Assembly (NCBI GenBank): GCA_002347405.1 | Contig: DDXB01000047.1 | Coordinates: 39,371-103,370, forward strand | DNA: 64,000 nucleotides | Direction of reading: 5' to 3' | From: Rhodocyclaceae bacterium UBA2271 | GTDB taxonomy: Bacteria; Pseudomonadota; Gammaproteobacteria; Burkholderiales; Rhodocyclaceae | Part shown: positions 1 to 8,428 of the stretch, one piece after another | Layout: each line of letters begins with the position of its first letter | How positions within the stretch are numbered: the first letter of the stretch is position 1 | Position numbers and translations under genes: made by a program | The notes under the pieces: model-generated | Databases searched by the model: none | What the model saw: the letters and a program-made list of their open reading frames with translations, nothing else | Told to the model about the DNA's origin: nothing

Positions 1-1501
1 GGATACCGGCCGCCGGCATTTTCCGCTCAACGCGATGTTCACCACCGGCCCTACGCGCGGCACGGATGTCTTCATGCCGCTCGATTTCATCATCGGCGGG
101 CCGGCGAATGCCGGCCAGGGCTGGCGCATGCTGATGGAATGTCTGGCGGCGGGTCGCTCGATTTCGCTGCCATCGTCGCATATCGGCATGGCACAGATGA
201 CGGCACGTGCCGTCGGCGGTTACGCCCGCGTGCGCAGTCAGTTCAAGCTGGCGCTGGGCCGCTTCGAGGGCGTCGAAGAGGGGCTGACGCGTATCGGCGC
301 CTACACGTACCTTATGGACGCCACGCGCAGGATGACGGCCGGTGCCGTCGATCTGGGCGAGAAGCCGTCGGTGGTTTCTGCCATCGCCAAATATCACGTC
401 ACCGAGCGCGCTCGTCAGGTAGTGAATGACGGCATGGATATCATCGGCGGCAAGGGCATCTGCCTCGGCCCGTCCAATTTCCTCGGCCGCGCCTACCAGC
501 AGGTGCCGATCGGCATTACCGTCGAAGGCGCCAACATCCTGACCCGCTCCCTGATCATTTTCGGGCAAGGCGCGATCCGCTGCCATCCTTATCTGCTCCC
601 CGAAATGCAGGCTGCGCAGAATCCAGATGAAAAGAGGGGCCTCGTCGATTTTGACCGGGCGCTGTGGGCGCATATCGGCTTTACCATCAGAAACGGGTTT
701 TATGCACTTTGGCTGGGCATGACCGGTTCGCACTTCGTCCCGGTGGGTGCCAGCGTGGCGCCCGAAATGCGCCGCTATTACCAGCAACTCACCCGCTTCT
801 CGTCGGCCTTCGCCTTCCTCACGGATATTTCGCTGCTGGTGCTGGGTGGCAGTGCCAAGCGCCGTGAGAAGATTTCCGGACGGCTTGGCGACATCCTCGC
901 GCAGATGTACCTGATGTCCTGCACCTTGAAACGCTATGAGGATGAAGGTCGCCAGCAGGCCGATGCCCCATTGGCCCATTGGGCGATCTGGGATTCAATG
1001 TACAAGGCGCAGCAGGCTTTCGAAGGCGTGATCGCCAATTTCCCGATCCGTTTCGTCGGTGCCATCCTGCATCGCAGCATCTTTCCCTGGGGTTATCCCT
1101 ATGTATTCCCCTCCGACGACCTGGGCCAGGAGGTCGCCAAGGCCATGATCGCACCGTCGGCGACGCGCGACCGCCTGACGGCCGAATGCTATTTGCCGCC
1201 CTCAGAGAACGAGCCGGTCGGCGCCATTGAGTTGGCATTGCTGGCGACGCTGGAAGCCGAGCCGATCGAAGCGAAGATTCGCGAGGCCGAAAAGTCTGGC
1301 CGTTTCGAGGGCGATCCGCGCGCCAACGTGCGCGATATCGCGGTGGTTGCTGCCGAGCAGGGCGTGATTTCAACGGCCGAATATGAGGTGATGAAGCGCC
1401 GTAATGCCTTGCGCGATATCGTTGTGCGCGTCGACGATTTTCCGTTCGACTTCGGTGTGGCGACGGCCAACAAGCCTCCCGCATCCCGCATGGGGGACTG
1501 A
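1..1501 (+). CDS. fadE: Acyl-CoA dehydrogenase, FadE type (C-terminal part, cut by window edge)
   Basis: This is the C-terminal ~500 residues of a large acyl-CoA dehydrogenase of the E. coli FadE type (about 814 residues when complete). The frame is open to the window edge, and the residues before the first ATG (HFPLNAMFTTGPTRG) already match the family, so the gene starts upstream. It carries the alpha-helical flavin-dehydrogenase region (IGGKGICLGPSN, GANILTRSLIIFGQGA) followed by the FadE-specific C-terminal extension. It would carry out the FAD-dependent first step of beta-oxidation, oxidising acyl-CoA to trans-2-enoyl-CoA. The stop lies 2 nt before the thiolase start, so it is cotranscribed with the thiolase and the hydratase/dehydrogenase that follow. 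Family assignment is firm; chain-length range is unknown. Confidence 0.92.
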   Translation, partial: DTGRRHFPLNAMFTTGPTRGTDVFMPLDFIIGGPANAGQGWRMLMECLAAGRSISLPSSHIGMAQMTARAVGGYARVRSQFKLALGRFEGVEEGLTRIGAYTYLMDATRRMTAGAVDLGEKPSVVSAIAKYHVTERARQVVNDGMDIIGGKGICLGPSNFLGRAYQQVPIGITVEGANILTRSLIIFGQGAIRCHPYLLPEMQAAQNPDEKRGLVDFDRALWAHIGFTIRNGFYALWLGMTGSHFVPVGASVAPEMRRYYQQLTRFSSAFAFLTDISLLVLGGSAKRREKISGRLGDILAQMYLMSCTLKRYEDEGRQQADAPLAHWAIWDSMYKAQQAFEGVIANFPIRFVGAILHRSIFPWGYPYVFPSDDLGQEVAKAMIAPSATRDRLTAECYLPPSENEPVGAIELALLATLEAEPIEAKIREAEKSGRFEGDPRANVRDIAVVAAEQGVISTAEYEVMKRRNALRDIVVRVDDFPFDFGVATANKPPASRMGD

Positions 1502-1503
1502 AC

Positions 1504-2790
1504 ATGTCAGGGAAAGCGATATATGTCGTCGACGGTGCGCGCACGCCGTTCCTGAAGGCCAGGACCGGCCCCGGCCCGTTTGCCGCTTCCGATCTGGCGA
1601 CGCAGGCCGGCCGCGCGCTGCTGCTGCGCCAGCCCTTTGCCCCGCAGGACCTTGACGAGGTCATCCTCGGCTGTGCCGCGCCCTCGCCGGATGAAACCAA
1701 CATCGGTCGCCTGGTGGCGCTGCGTCTCGGTTGTGGCCACAAGGTGCCGGCTTGGACAGTGATGCGCAACTGCGCATCGGGCATGCAGGCCATCGATTCC
1801 GCCATGGTGAATATCCAGGCGGGCCGTTCCGAGCTGGTGTTGGCGGGCGGCGTCGATGCGCTGTCGCGCGCGCCGCTGCTGTATTCCGACACCATGGTGC
1901 ACTGGTTCGCCGCCATGATGCAGATGCGGACGTTGGGACAAAAGCTTGGCCATTTCCTGAAACTCAAACCCGCCGCGCTGTTCTCTCCCGTGATCGGGCT
2001 GATGAAGGGCCTGACCGATCCGATGGTCGGTCTCCTGATGGGGCAGACGGCGGAAAACCTTGCCTGGAAGTTTGCTATCACGCGCCAGCAGATGGATGAA
2101 TTTTCGGTACGCAGCCATCAGCGGGCACTGGCCGGGCGGGCGGTCGGGCATTTCGACGAGGTCGTACCGCTGGTGGATGCCAACGGCACGGTTTATGCCG
2201 TGGATGACGGCGTGCGCGATGACGCCAGTCTGTCCGGCATGGCCAAACCGAAACCGTTTTTCGACAAGAAGTACGGCAACATCACGGCCGCCAACAGCTC
2301 GCAGATTACCGATGGCGCCGCCTGGGTGCTGCTCGCCAGCGAGGCAGCCGTCGCCCGCTGGAACTTGCAGCCGCTCGGCCGCATCGTCGACAGTCAGTGG
2401 GCCGGTCTTGACCCGGCCATGATGGGTCTTGGCCCGGTCCATGCGTCAACGCCGCTGCTGCAGCGTAACAAGCTGACGCTGGCCGACATCGATTACTGGG
2501 AGCTGAACGAAGCCTTTGCCGCGCAGGTGCTGGCCTGTCAGGCCGCGTGGCAGGACGATGCCTATTGCCGCGAGCAGCTCGACTTGCCGGGCGCGCTGGG
2601 CGTGCTTGATGACAGCCGCCTGAATGTCGATGGCGGAGCGGTGGCGATCGGCCATCCGGTCGGCGCTTCGGGAACGCGCATCGTGCTGCACCTGCTGCAT
2701 GTACTGCGGCGTGAGAAAGCCAAACGCGGCATCGCCACCATCTGTATCGGTGGTGGTCTGGGCGGCGCCATGTTGGTGGAGGCCTGTTGA
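1504..2790 (+). CDS. fadI: Acetyl-CoA C-acyltransferase (thiolase, FadI-like)
   Basis: A 428-residue thiolase that would cleave 3-ketoacyl-CoA with CoA to acetyl-CoA and a shortened acyl-CoA. Visible landmarks are the nucleophilic Cys90 in RNCASGMQAID, the NEAFAAQ motif, the active-site His in GHPVGASG, and the C-terminal Cys in TICIGGGLGGAM. The length and the long insert around residues 130-190 fit the FadI / trifunctional-beta type better than the ~390-residue biosynthetic thiolases. It sits 2 nt after fadE and 1 nt before the FadJ-like gene, the layout of an alpha/beta trifunctional enzyme pair. FadI versus FadA naming is inferred from length and the neighbouring FadJ-like protein. Confidence 0.92.
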   Translation: MSGKAIYVVDGARTPFLKARTGPGPFAASDLATQAGRALLLRQPFAPQDLDEVILGCAAPSPDETNIGRLVALRLGCGHKVPAWTVMRNCASGMQAIDSAMVNIQAGRSELVLAGGVDALSRAPLLYSDTMVHWFAAMMQMRTLGQKLGHFLKLKPAALFSPVIGLMKGLTDPMVGLLMGQTAENLAWKFAITRQQMDEFSVRSHQRALAGRAVGHFDEVVPLVDANGTVYAVDDGVRDDASLSGMAKPKPFFDKKYGNITAANSSQITDGAAWVLLASEAAVARWNLQPLGRIVDSQWAGLDPAMMGLGPVHASTPLLQRNKLTLADIDYWELNEAFAAQVLACQAAWQDDAYCREQLDLPGALGVLDDSRLNVDGGAVAIGHPVGASGTRIVLHLLHVLRREKAKRGIATICIGGGLGGAMLVEAC

Positions 2791-2791
2791 G

Positions 2792-4744
2792 ATGAAAAAC
2801 TGGCAAATTGAACGCGACGAAAATGATCTGGTTTGGGCCACCCTCGACCGGGCCGGAGAATCCACCAATGCCCTGTCGGCCGAAGTGCTGGCCGAATTCA
2901 GGGAGCTGCTCGACCAACTGGACCAAACACCACCCAAAGGCCTGATCATCCGTTCGGGCAAGGCGGCAGGATTCATTGCCGGCGCCGACATCCAGGAATT
3001 CACCCAGCTGGATAGCGCCGCAAAAGGCCGGGCGTTGATCGCCCGCGGCTGGGACCTGTTCAACCGGCTGGCTGGCGTGCCCTATCCGACGCTGGCGCTG
3101 GTGCGCGGCCACTGCCTGGGCGGCGGACTGGAATTGTCACTCGCCTGCCGTTACCTGCTGGCAGTCGACGAGCCGGGCACGAAATTCGGCTTGCCGGAAG
3201 TGATGCTCGGCATCTTTCCGGGCTGGGGCGGCATGTTGCGCCTGCCGCAGCGCATCGGGCCGGCGGCAGCGCTGGATCTGATGCTGACCGGCAAGACGCT
3301 GGATGCCAAGCGTGCCAAACGCATGGGTCTCGCCGACGAAGCGGTGCCGCCGCGTGTCATGACCGCTGCCGCGCGCCAGTTGGTGTTGTCCGGTCAGCCG
3401 CGCCGCAAGCTGCCCCTGTTGCAACGGCTCTTGAATGGCCCGCTGAAATTCGTCGTTGCCAACGGCGCGCGCAAGCAGGTTGCCAAAAAGGCCCGGCCGG
3501 AACACTACCCGGCGCCCTACGCGATCATCGACCTGTGGGCGAAACACCAAGGCAACGCCCTGGCGGCGCCCGAGGTGCTTGACCGCATTATCAATTCCTC
3601 GACGGCGCGCAATCTGGTTCGGGTCTTTTTCCTGCAGGAGCGTTTGAAGAGTTTCGGCAAGGAATCCGACTTCAAGGCAAAGCGTGTGCATGTGATCGGC
3701 GCCGGCACGATGGGTGGCGACATCGCCGCCTGGTGCGTGTTGCGTGGCATGACCGTGAGCCTGCAGGATCAGGATTTGGAGCGTATCGCTCCGGCCCTTA
3801 AACGTGCCCATGCGCTGTTCACCCGGCGCCTGCGCGAACCCTTGCGGGTGCGCGAGGCCTTCGATCGGCTGATTCCGGACGCGAACGGGGCCGGCGTGGC
3901 GCATGCCGATGTCGTCATCGAGGCGATCTTCGAGAATGTCGAAGCCAAGCACGCGCTGTTCCGTGTACTGGAACCGCAGATGAAACCAGGAGCGGTGCTG
4001 GCGACCAATACTTCCAGTCTGCGGCTGGAAGATTTGCGCACCGTGCTCAAGCAACCCGAACGCCTGGTCGGTATCCACTTCTTCAACCCGGTGGCGATGA
4101 TGCCCCTGGTCGAGGTCGTCGCGGCAGAGGGTGCCGATCCGGCGATAGTGCAGGCGGCCTATGCCTTTGTCCGGCAGATCGACAAGCTGCCGCTGCCGGT
4201 CAGGAGCATGCCGGGCTTTCTCGTCAATGCCGTGCTGGCACCTTACATGCTGGCGGCGATGCGCGCGGTCGATTCAGGCGTTCCGCCGGAAGTTGTGGAT
4301 GAGGCCATGCTCGCCTTCGGCATGCCGATGGGCCCGATCGAACTGGCCGACACCGTTGGCCTCGACATCGCGCTGGCGGCCGGCAAGCAATTGGCCGACG
4401 GTGCCGAACCACCACAATGCCTGCTCGCTTTCGTCGAGAAAAAACAGCTGGGCAAGAAAACCGGACAGGGTTTCTACGACTGGAGCAGCGGCAAGGCGAA
4501 GAAAGTCGGCGCTGGCGGACTGGTGGGCGCCCCACCCGCGCCAAAAGTCGGCGCTGGCGGGACGGCGATACCAGCTGGCCTCGCCGCGAGCCTGGTCAAA
4601 CCACTGATCGATCGCACCGAAAAACTGGTTGCCGACGGTGTCGTTGCCGATGCCGAGTTGGCCGATGCGGGCGTGATCTTTGGCACCGGCTTTGCGCCAT
4701 TTACCGGTGGACCGCTGAAGTATCGGGAGGATGCGGGGTGGTAG
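2792..4744 (+). CDS. fadJ: Enoyl-CoA hydratase / 3-hydroxyacyl-CoA dehydrogenase (FadJ-like)
   Basis: A 650-residue bifunctional beta-oxidation enzyme. The N-terminal crotonase domain (about 1-190) has the oxyanion-hole segment SGKAAGFIAGADIQEF and catalytic glutamates in GGGLELS and GLPEVMLG. The NAD-binding dehydrogenase domain begins near residue 300 with VIGAGTMGGDIAAW and contains GIHFFNPVAMMPLVEV. The ATG at 2792, just after the thiolase stop, was chosen; an upstream extension in the same frame overlaps the thiolase and is unrelated to the family. Odd feature: residues ~571-592, in the linker between the two C-terminal helical domains, are made of two copies of repeat A (KVGAGG twice). 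The linker position suggests the insertion is tolerated. Confidence 0.93.
   Translation: MKNWQIERDENDLVWATLDRAGESTNALSAEVLAEFRELLDQLDQTPPKGLIIRSGKAAGFIAGADIQEFTQLDSAAKGRALIARGWDLFNRLAGVPYPTLALVRGHCLGGGLELSLACRYLLAVDEPGTKFGLPEVMLGIFPGWGGMLRLPQRIGPAAALDLMLTGKTLDAKRAKRMGLADEAVPPRVMTAAARQLVLSGQPRRKLPLLQRLLNGPLKFVVANGARKQVAKKARPEHYPAPYAIIDLWAKHQGNALAAPEVLDRIINSSTARNLVRVFFLQERLKSFGKESDFKAKRVHVIGAGTMGGDIAAWCVLRGMTVSLQDQDLERIAPALKRAHALFTRRLREPLRVREAFDRLIPDANGAGVAHADVVIEAIFENVEAKHALFRVLEPQMKPGAVLATNTSSLRLEDLRTVLKQPERLVGIHFFNPVAMMPLVEVVAAEGADPAIVQAAYAFVRQIDKLPLPVRSMPGFLVNAVLAPYMLAAMRAVDSGVPPEVVDEAMLAFGMPMGPIELADTVGLDIALAAGKQLADGAEPPQCLLAFVEKKQLGKKTGQGFYDWSSGKAKKVGAGGLVGAPPAPKVGAGGTAIPAGLAASLVKPLIDRTEKLVADGVVADAELADAGVIFGTGFAPFTGGPLKYREDAGW
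4502..4567 (+). repeat. Repeat A, two tandem copies inside fadJ-like gene
   Basis: Copy 1 (4502-4520) is shortened and copy 2 (4544-4567) is the full consensus with core GTCGGCGCTGGCGGGACGG. They are 42 bp apart, keep the reading frame, and encode KVGAGG twice in an interdomain linker. Confidence 0.85.
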
Positions 4745-4768
4745 CGAAAACAGGGTAACCGTGACTCC

Positions 4769-4791
4769 GTCACCCCGGCGTAAGCCGGGGT
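4769..4791. repeat. Repeat C (CCCCGG-N6-CCGGGG palindrome)
   Basis: Short palindrome of the CCGGC-N-GCCGG type just after the fadJ-like gene. Together with the repeat D copy and a second repeat C at 4974-5001 it fills the space between the two convergent operons. It can fold in RNA from either strand and may act as an end-of-transcript structure. Confidence 0.65.
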
Positions 4792-4824
4792 CCAGACGGC
4801 TGAACCACCCTAAAAACTCAGTTC

Positions 4825-4957
4825 TCACCACGGAGTTCACGGAGAACACGGAGGAAGGCAGCAAGCGGACAAAATGTGGGCGCACCAGACGGGTGACGCT
4901 CATAGAATCCGCAAGGATTATTTTTGCTCCGTGATCTCCGTGTCCTCCGTGGTTAAC
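4825..4957 (+). repeat. Repeat D, CACGGAG MITE-like element, copy 1
   Basis: About 130 bp bounded by inverted arrays of CACGGAG (CCACGGAG...CACGGAG at the left, CTCCGTG...CTCCGTGG at the right). The interior, including CGGACAAAATG, matches the reverse complement of the copy at 58087-58220. Apparent short proteins here of the TENTEE type are by-products of the repeat, not genes. Confidence 0.8.
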
Positions 4958-4973
4958 AGCTTTTGCTGGGATC

Positions 4974-5001
4974 ACTGGATTCCGGCTTACGCCGGAATGA
5001 C
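4974..5001. repeat. Repeat C (GGATTCCGGC-N-GCCGGAATGAC)
   Basis: Palindrome with arms ATTCCGGC and GCCGGAAT. It lies between convergent fadJ and the RND transporter gene, where it could form a hairpin terminating both transcripts. This repeat type is common in betaproteobacteria. Confidence 0.75.
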
Positions 5002-5015
5002 ATCAACGGGGTTGA

Positions 5016-7373
5016 TCAGTTTCCTGTCTGATCAGCCGTTGCTGCTGTTTCGTGCTTCTTCTTCAGCAGCAGCGCGGCTAGTGCCGGCAGCAGCAGCAAC
5101 GCCCCCAGCATATTGACGAGGAACATGAAGGCCAGCAGGATGCCCATGTCAGCCTGGAATTTGAGTGCCGAAAAGGCCCAGGTGCCCACGCCGATGGCCA
5201 TCGTTGCGGCGGTGAACGCGATTGCCGTGCCGCGTTGGCGGAGCGCCAGATAGAAGGCAGTGGACAGTTTGCGGCCACGCGCCATGGCGTTGGCCATGCG
5301 TTCGTAAAGATAGATGCCGTAGTCGACGCCGACGCCGACGCCGAGGGCGATCACCGGCAGCGTCGATACCTTGAGGCCAATGCCGAGCAGCGCCATCAGC
5401 GCATTGCAGAGTACGGCGACGATGGTCAGCGGCAGGACGATGCAGAGGGTCGCCTGCCAGGAGCGGAACTCGAGGAAGCACAACAGGCTGATCGAACCGA
5501 ACAGCAGCAGCAGCATGGTGACTTCGGCGGCATCGACCGCCTCGTTGGTCGCCACCATGACCCCCACATTGCCCGAGGCCAGCTTGAATTCGAGGTTTTC
5601 CGAGGGGTTCGCCGCGATGAATTTCTTGATCTCCTTGACGATGTGCGCAATCGTCGTGCCCTGATGGTCGTGGGTGAAAATCATCACCTGCATCGAATTG
5701 CAATCGGTGTTGAGCAAGCCGGTGCTGGTGTCGATCGGCGTCACCGACTGGGCGAGGATCGATGGGTCGCGCGACAGGACGCGCCAGCGCGGGTTGCCTT
5801 CGTTCCATCCGGCATTGACGATCTTCGCCATGCCGGGCAGCGACAGCACACCCTGCACGCCGTGGACGTTCTTCATCGTCATTTCGAAGCGGTCGATCAG
5901 GCTCATGACATCGTGATGCGTGCAGGCGCCATCGACGTTGCGCGACTGGGCGATGACCGACAGCACATCGACGCCAATCGAGAACGAATCAACGATCGCC
6001 GCGGTATCGCGGTTGTAGCGGGAGTCGTCGTGCAGTTCCGGAATGCCCTTGCCCAGATCGCCGGTGCGCAGGTCGCGCGCCAACCAGGTGGCTGTCGCCA
6101 GCAGCAGCGCTGCCAGCAACAGCACGCGCAACGCCAGGCGCGGTTCGGCAAAGCGCTTGAGCGACATCCAGAGTCGGTCGCCGCCGCGTTTCTTGCCGCT
6201 TGAACGCTTTATTTCATCGGGTGACAGGCTCATCCAGGAGAGCAGGATCGTCAGCAGCATCTTGTTGGTGACGATCATCAGTGCTACGCCGAGGCTGGCG
6301 GTGATCGCCAGTTCGCGCACGATGTCGATCTGGATGTAGAGGATGACGATGAAACCGAGCGCATTGGCGAGCAGGGCCATCGCGCCCGGCATGAACAGCT
6401 TGAGGAACGAGTTGTGCGCGGCGGCCAGTCCGTCGACGCCATTCAGCACCTCGATTTGCCAGGCATTTGTCATCTGCACGGCATGACTGACGCCGATCGA
6501 GAAGATCAGGAACGGCACCAGGATCGACAGGGGGTCGATGCCGAAGCCGAGCAGCGGCAGCAAGCCGAGCAGCCAGATCACCGGAATCATCGCGCAGACC
6601 AGCGCCACGGCGCTCAACTTGGCGGAGCCGGAATACCAGTACAGCAGCGCTGCGGTGATCGCGAAAGCAATCACGAAAAACTCCAGCACTCCGCGTGCAC
6701 CCTCGGTAATGTCGCCGACCGCCTTGGCGAAGCCGATGATGTGCACCTTGAGTCCGGATTCCTTTTGATGGGTGGCGCGGATCTTCTCGAGTTGTTCCGA
6801 TACCGCGACATAGTCCAGCCTGGCGCCGGTCGTCGGGTCAATTTCCAACAGTTCGGCGCTGACCAGCGCCCCCCTGAAGTCATTCGATACCAGCCGGCCG
6901 ACGCGGCCCGATTTGAGCACGTTGGCGCGCACGGTCTCCATGTCTTCGGCGCTGCCGCTGAAATCGGCCGGAATGATGTTGCCACCCGCGAAGCCGTCCT
7001 CGACCACCTCGATGAAGCGGGCGTTCGGCGTAAATAACGAGGTCACCGTGGCGCGATCGACGCCGGGGATGAAGAACACTGCGTCGGTCACCGCCTTGAG
7101 CGTTTGTAAAAACTCGGGGTTGTAGATGTCCCCTTCCTGCTGGCGCAAGGCGACCAGAATGCGGTTGGCACCGCCGAAGGTCTTCTGGTACGCAGTGAAC
7201 GTCTGCATGTATTCATGCTTGAGCGGGATCATCTTCTCGAAACCCGCGTCGACCCGCAGATGGGTAGCCGACCAGATCAGCCCGACAGTGATCAGCACAA
7301 ACAGGGCCAGGAAGCTGCGCCGCCATGAAAACAGCAGGTTCCCGATGGCGCGCACGACCAGGTTCGCGGTCAT
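5016..7373 (-). CDS. RND/MMPL-family transporter
   Basis: A 785-residue inner-membrane protein with the repeated RND plan: an N-terminal helix (~15-35), a periplasmic domain, a bundle of hydrophobic helices (~225-390), a second helix near 420-440, a second periplasmic domain, and a final bundle (~610-770). The motif ALGVGVGVDYGIYLYERM in the second bundle is typical of predicted exporters of the MMPL/HpnN type. No adaptor or TolC gene is adjacent, so it is not a classical tripartite pump. It overlaps the YCF48-like gene by 4 nt (ATGA) and is the last gene of the DUF1302-DUF1329-YCF48-RND operon. The substrate is unknown; the neighbouring beta-oxidation genes suggest a lipid or another hydrophobic acyl compound, which is inference. 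Confidence 0.88.
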   Translation of the reverse strand: MTANLVVRAIGNLLFSWRRSFLALFVLITVGLIWSATHLRVDAGFEKMIPLKHEYMQTFTAYQKTFGGANRILVALRQQEGDIYNPEFLQTLKAVTDAVFFIPGVDRATVTSLFTPNARFIEVVEDGFAGGNIIPADFSGSAEDMETVRANVLKSGRVGRLVSNDFRGALVSAELLEIDPTTGARLDYVAVSEQLEKIRATHQKESGLKVHIIGFAKAVGDITEGARGVLEFFVIAFAITAALLYWYSGSAKLSAVALVCAMIPVIWLLGLLPLLGFGIDPLSILVPFLIFSIGVSHAVQMTNAWQIEVLNGVDGLAAAHNSFLKLFMPGAMALLANALGFIVILYIQIDIVRELAITASLGVALMIVTNKMLLTILLSWMSLSPDEIKRSSGKKRGGDRLWMSLKRFAEPRLALRVLLLAALLLATATWLARDLRTGDLGKGIPELHDDSRYNRDTAAIVDSFSIGVDVLSVIAQSRNVDGACTHHDVMSLIDRFEMTMKNVHGVQGVLSLPGMAKIVNAGWNEGNPRWRVLSRDPSILAQSVTPIDTSTGLLNTDCNSMQVMIFTHDHQGTTIAHIVKEIKKFIAANPSENLEFKLASGNVGVMVATNEAVDAAEVTMLLLLFGSISLLCFLEFRSWQATLCIVLPLTIVAVLCNALMALLGIGLKVSTLPVIALGVGVGVDYGIYLYERMANAMARGRKLSTAFYLALRQRGTAIAFTAATMAIGVGTWAFSALKFQADMGILLAFMFLVNMLGALLLLPALAALLLKKKHETAATADQTGN

Positions 7374-8353
7374 GGTTGCCCCCCGCGCGGCAACACGATG
7401 CGCGTTGGACCTCCCTCACCAAAAACCAGAACGGTGTCCCCGCCACTAATTGCCACGTCTTTCTGCAAGGGGCGTTGCACCGAACTCAGGGTGCGGCTGG
7501 CTTGTATCGCTACACGCTTGAAGGAGCGGCCGTCATCACGGCTGACGAGGACGGTTCCGTTCTGGCCAACCAGCACGACCATGCCATCATCGTGGGTCAG
7601 TCCGCCGAACAAGGCGTTTTCGCTGTCCGAATCCGCCGCTTGCCAGCTGGCTCCGCGATCCTCGCTGCGGAAGATGTTGCCGCGCATGCCAAAGGCCAGA
7701 ACACCGCCCTGGGCCAGCGGTAGAAGTCCGAAAAACGAACCGGTGTAGGGTGAGGCCAAGTTTTCCCACTGCGTACCGTCATCCACGGATCTCAGCAGAG
7801 TGCCCGCCTCGCCGGCCAGCAACAGCGTGCCGTCCGCAAGGCGCGTCAGCGCGTTGAAATGCCGGTCTCCTGCGGTGATCTTGCGCTCGGCCCAAGTCAT
7901 GCCGCCATCCAGGCTCTCAAAAAATGCGCCGTAAGCACCAATCGCGATGGCGCGCTGCCTGTCGGTGAACATGACGCGCAGCAATGGCCGCAACTGTTCC
8001 GGGTCGCGAAAAACTTCCTGCCAGGTACTTCCGCCGTTTTCGCTGCGCAGGATGGTCGCATCGTGGCCGACCGCCAGACCGAGTTGCACATCGGCGAAGG
8101 CGACGCTGGTCAGCGTGGCATCCGTGGCTGTCGGCACCTGCCGCCAGAGATCGCCTTCATTGTCGGAAACAAAGATGTAGCCGTGCTCGCCCACTGTGAC
8201 GAGGCGCTGGCCGGTGCGCTGTGTGTCGAGCAGCAGGGCATTGCCGATATGGATTTCCGTCGCCGGCATCGGCGGGAGCTTGCGCGCCGAAAAGGCGAAG
8301 CTCGCCGCCAGTGCGACAAATATCGCGAAACCCAGTCCGATAACCCGGTTCAT
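7370..8353 (-). CDS. YCF48/BNR-repeat beta-propeller protein
   Basis: A 327-residue protein with an N-terminal hydrophobic signal or anchor (VIGLGFAIFVALAASFAFSA), probably facing the periplasm. It then has repeated blades with Asp-box-like motifs: SDNEGDLWRQV, SENGGSTWQEV, SLDGGMTWAER, SVDDGTQWENL, SEDRGASWQAA and SRDDGRSFKRV. This is the YCF48-like / photosystem II assembly-factor fold seen widely in non-photosynthetic bacteria next to RND, DUF1329 and DUF1302 genes. Its role here is probably as a partner of the RND protein, since the genes overlap and would be translationally coupled. Biochemical function is unknown. Confidence 0.85.
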   Translation of the reverse strand: MNRVIGLGFAIFVALAASFAFSARKLPPMPATEIHIGNALLLDTQRTGQRLVTVGEHGYIFVSDNEGDLWRQVPTATDATLTSVAFADVQLGLAVGHDATILRSENGGSTWQEVFRDPEQLRPLLRVMFTDRQRAIAIGAYGAFFESLDGGMTWAERKITAGDRHFNALTRLADGTLLLAGEAGTLLRSVDDGTQWENLASPYTGSFFGLLPLAQGGVLAFGMRGNIFRSEDRGASWQAADSDSENALFGGLTHDDGMVVLVGQNGTVLVSRDDGRSFKRVAIQASRTLSSVQRPLQKDVAISGGDTVLVFGEGGPTRIVLPRGGQP

Positions 8354-8374
8354 TCATTCAATCCAATGGCAAAA

Positions 8375-8409
8375 CCCATCTGCGCGGGCAGACGTCCTGC
8401 GCAGATGGG
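8375..8409 (-). other. Intra-operon hairpin between DUF1329 and YCF48 genes
   Basis: Perfect 11-bp inverted repeat (CCCATCTGCGC / GCGCAGATGGG) with a 13-nt loop in the 75-nt spacer. It lacks a strong U tract on the transcribed strand, so it is more likely an RNA-stabilising or partial-attenuation structure than a full terminator. Confidence 0.6.
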
Positions 8410-8428
8410 CGTTGGCGGAATGGTGCGC

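Noticed and set aside
4502..4567. VGAGG-type segments as nucleotide-binding motifs
   Set aside because: They lack fold context, occur in linkers and tails of unrelated proteins, and coincide with repeat A DNA.
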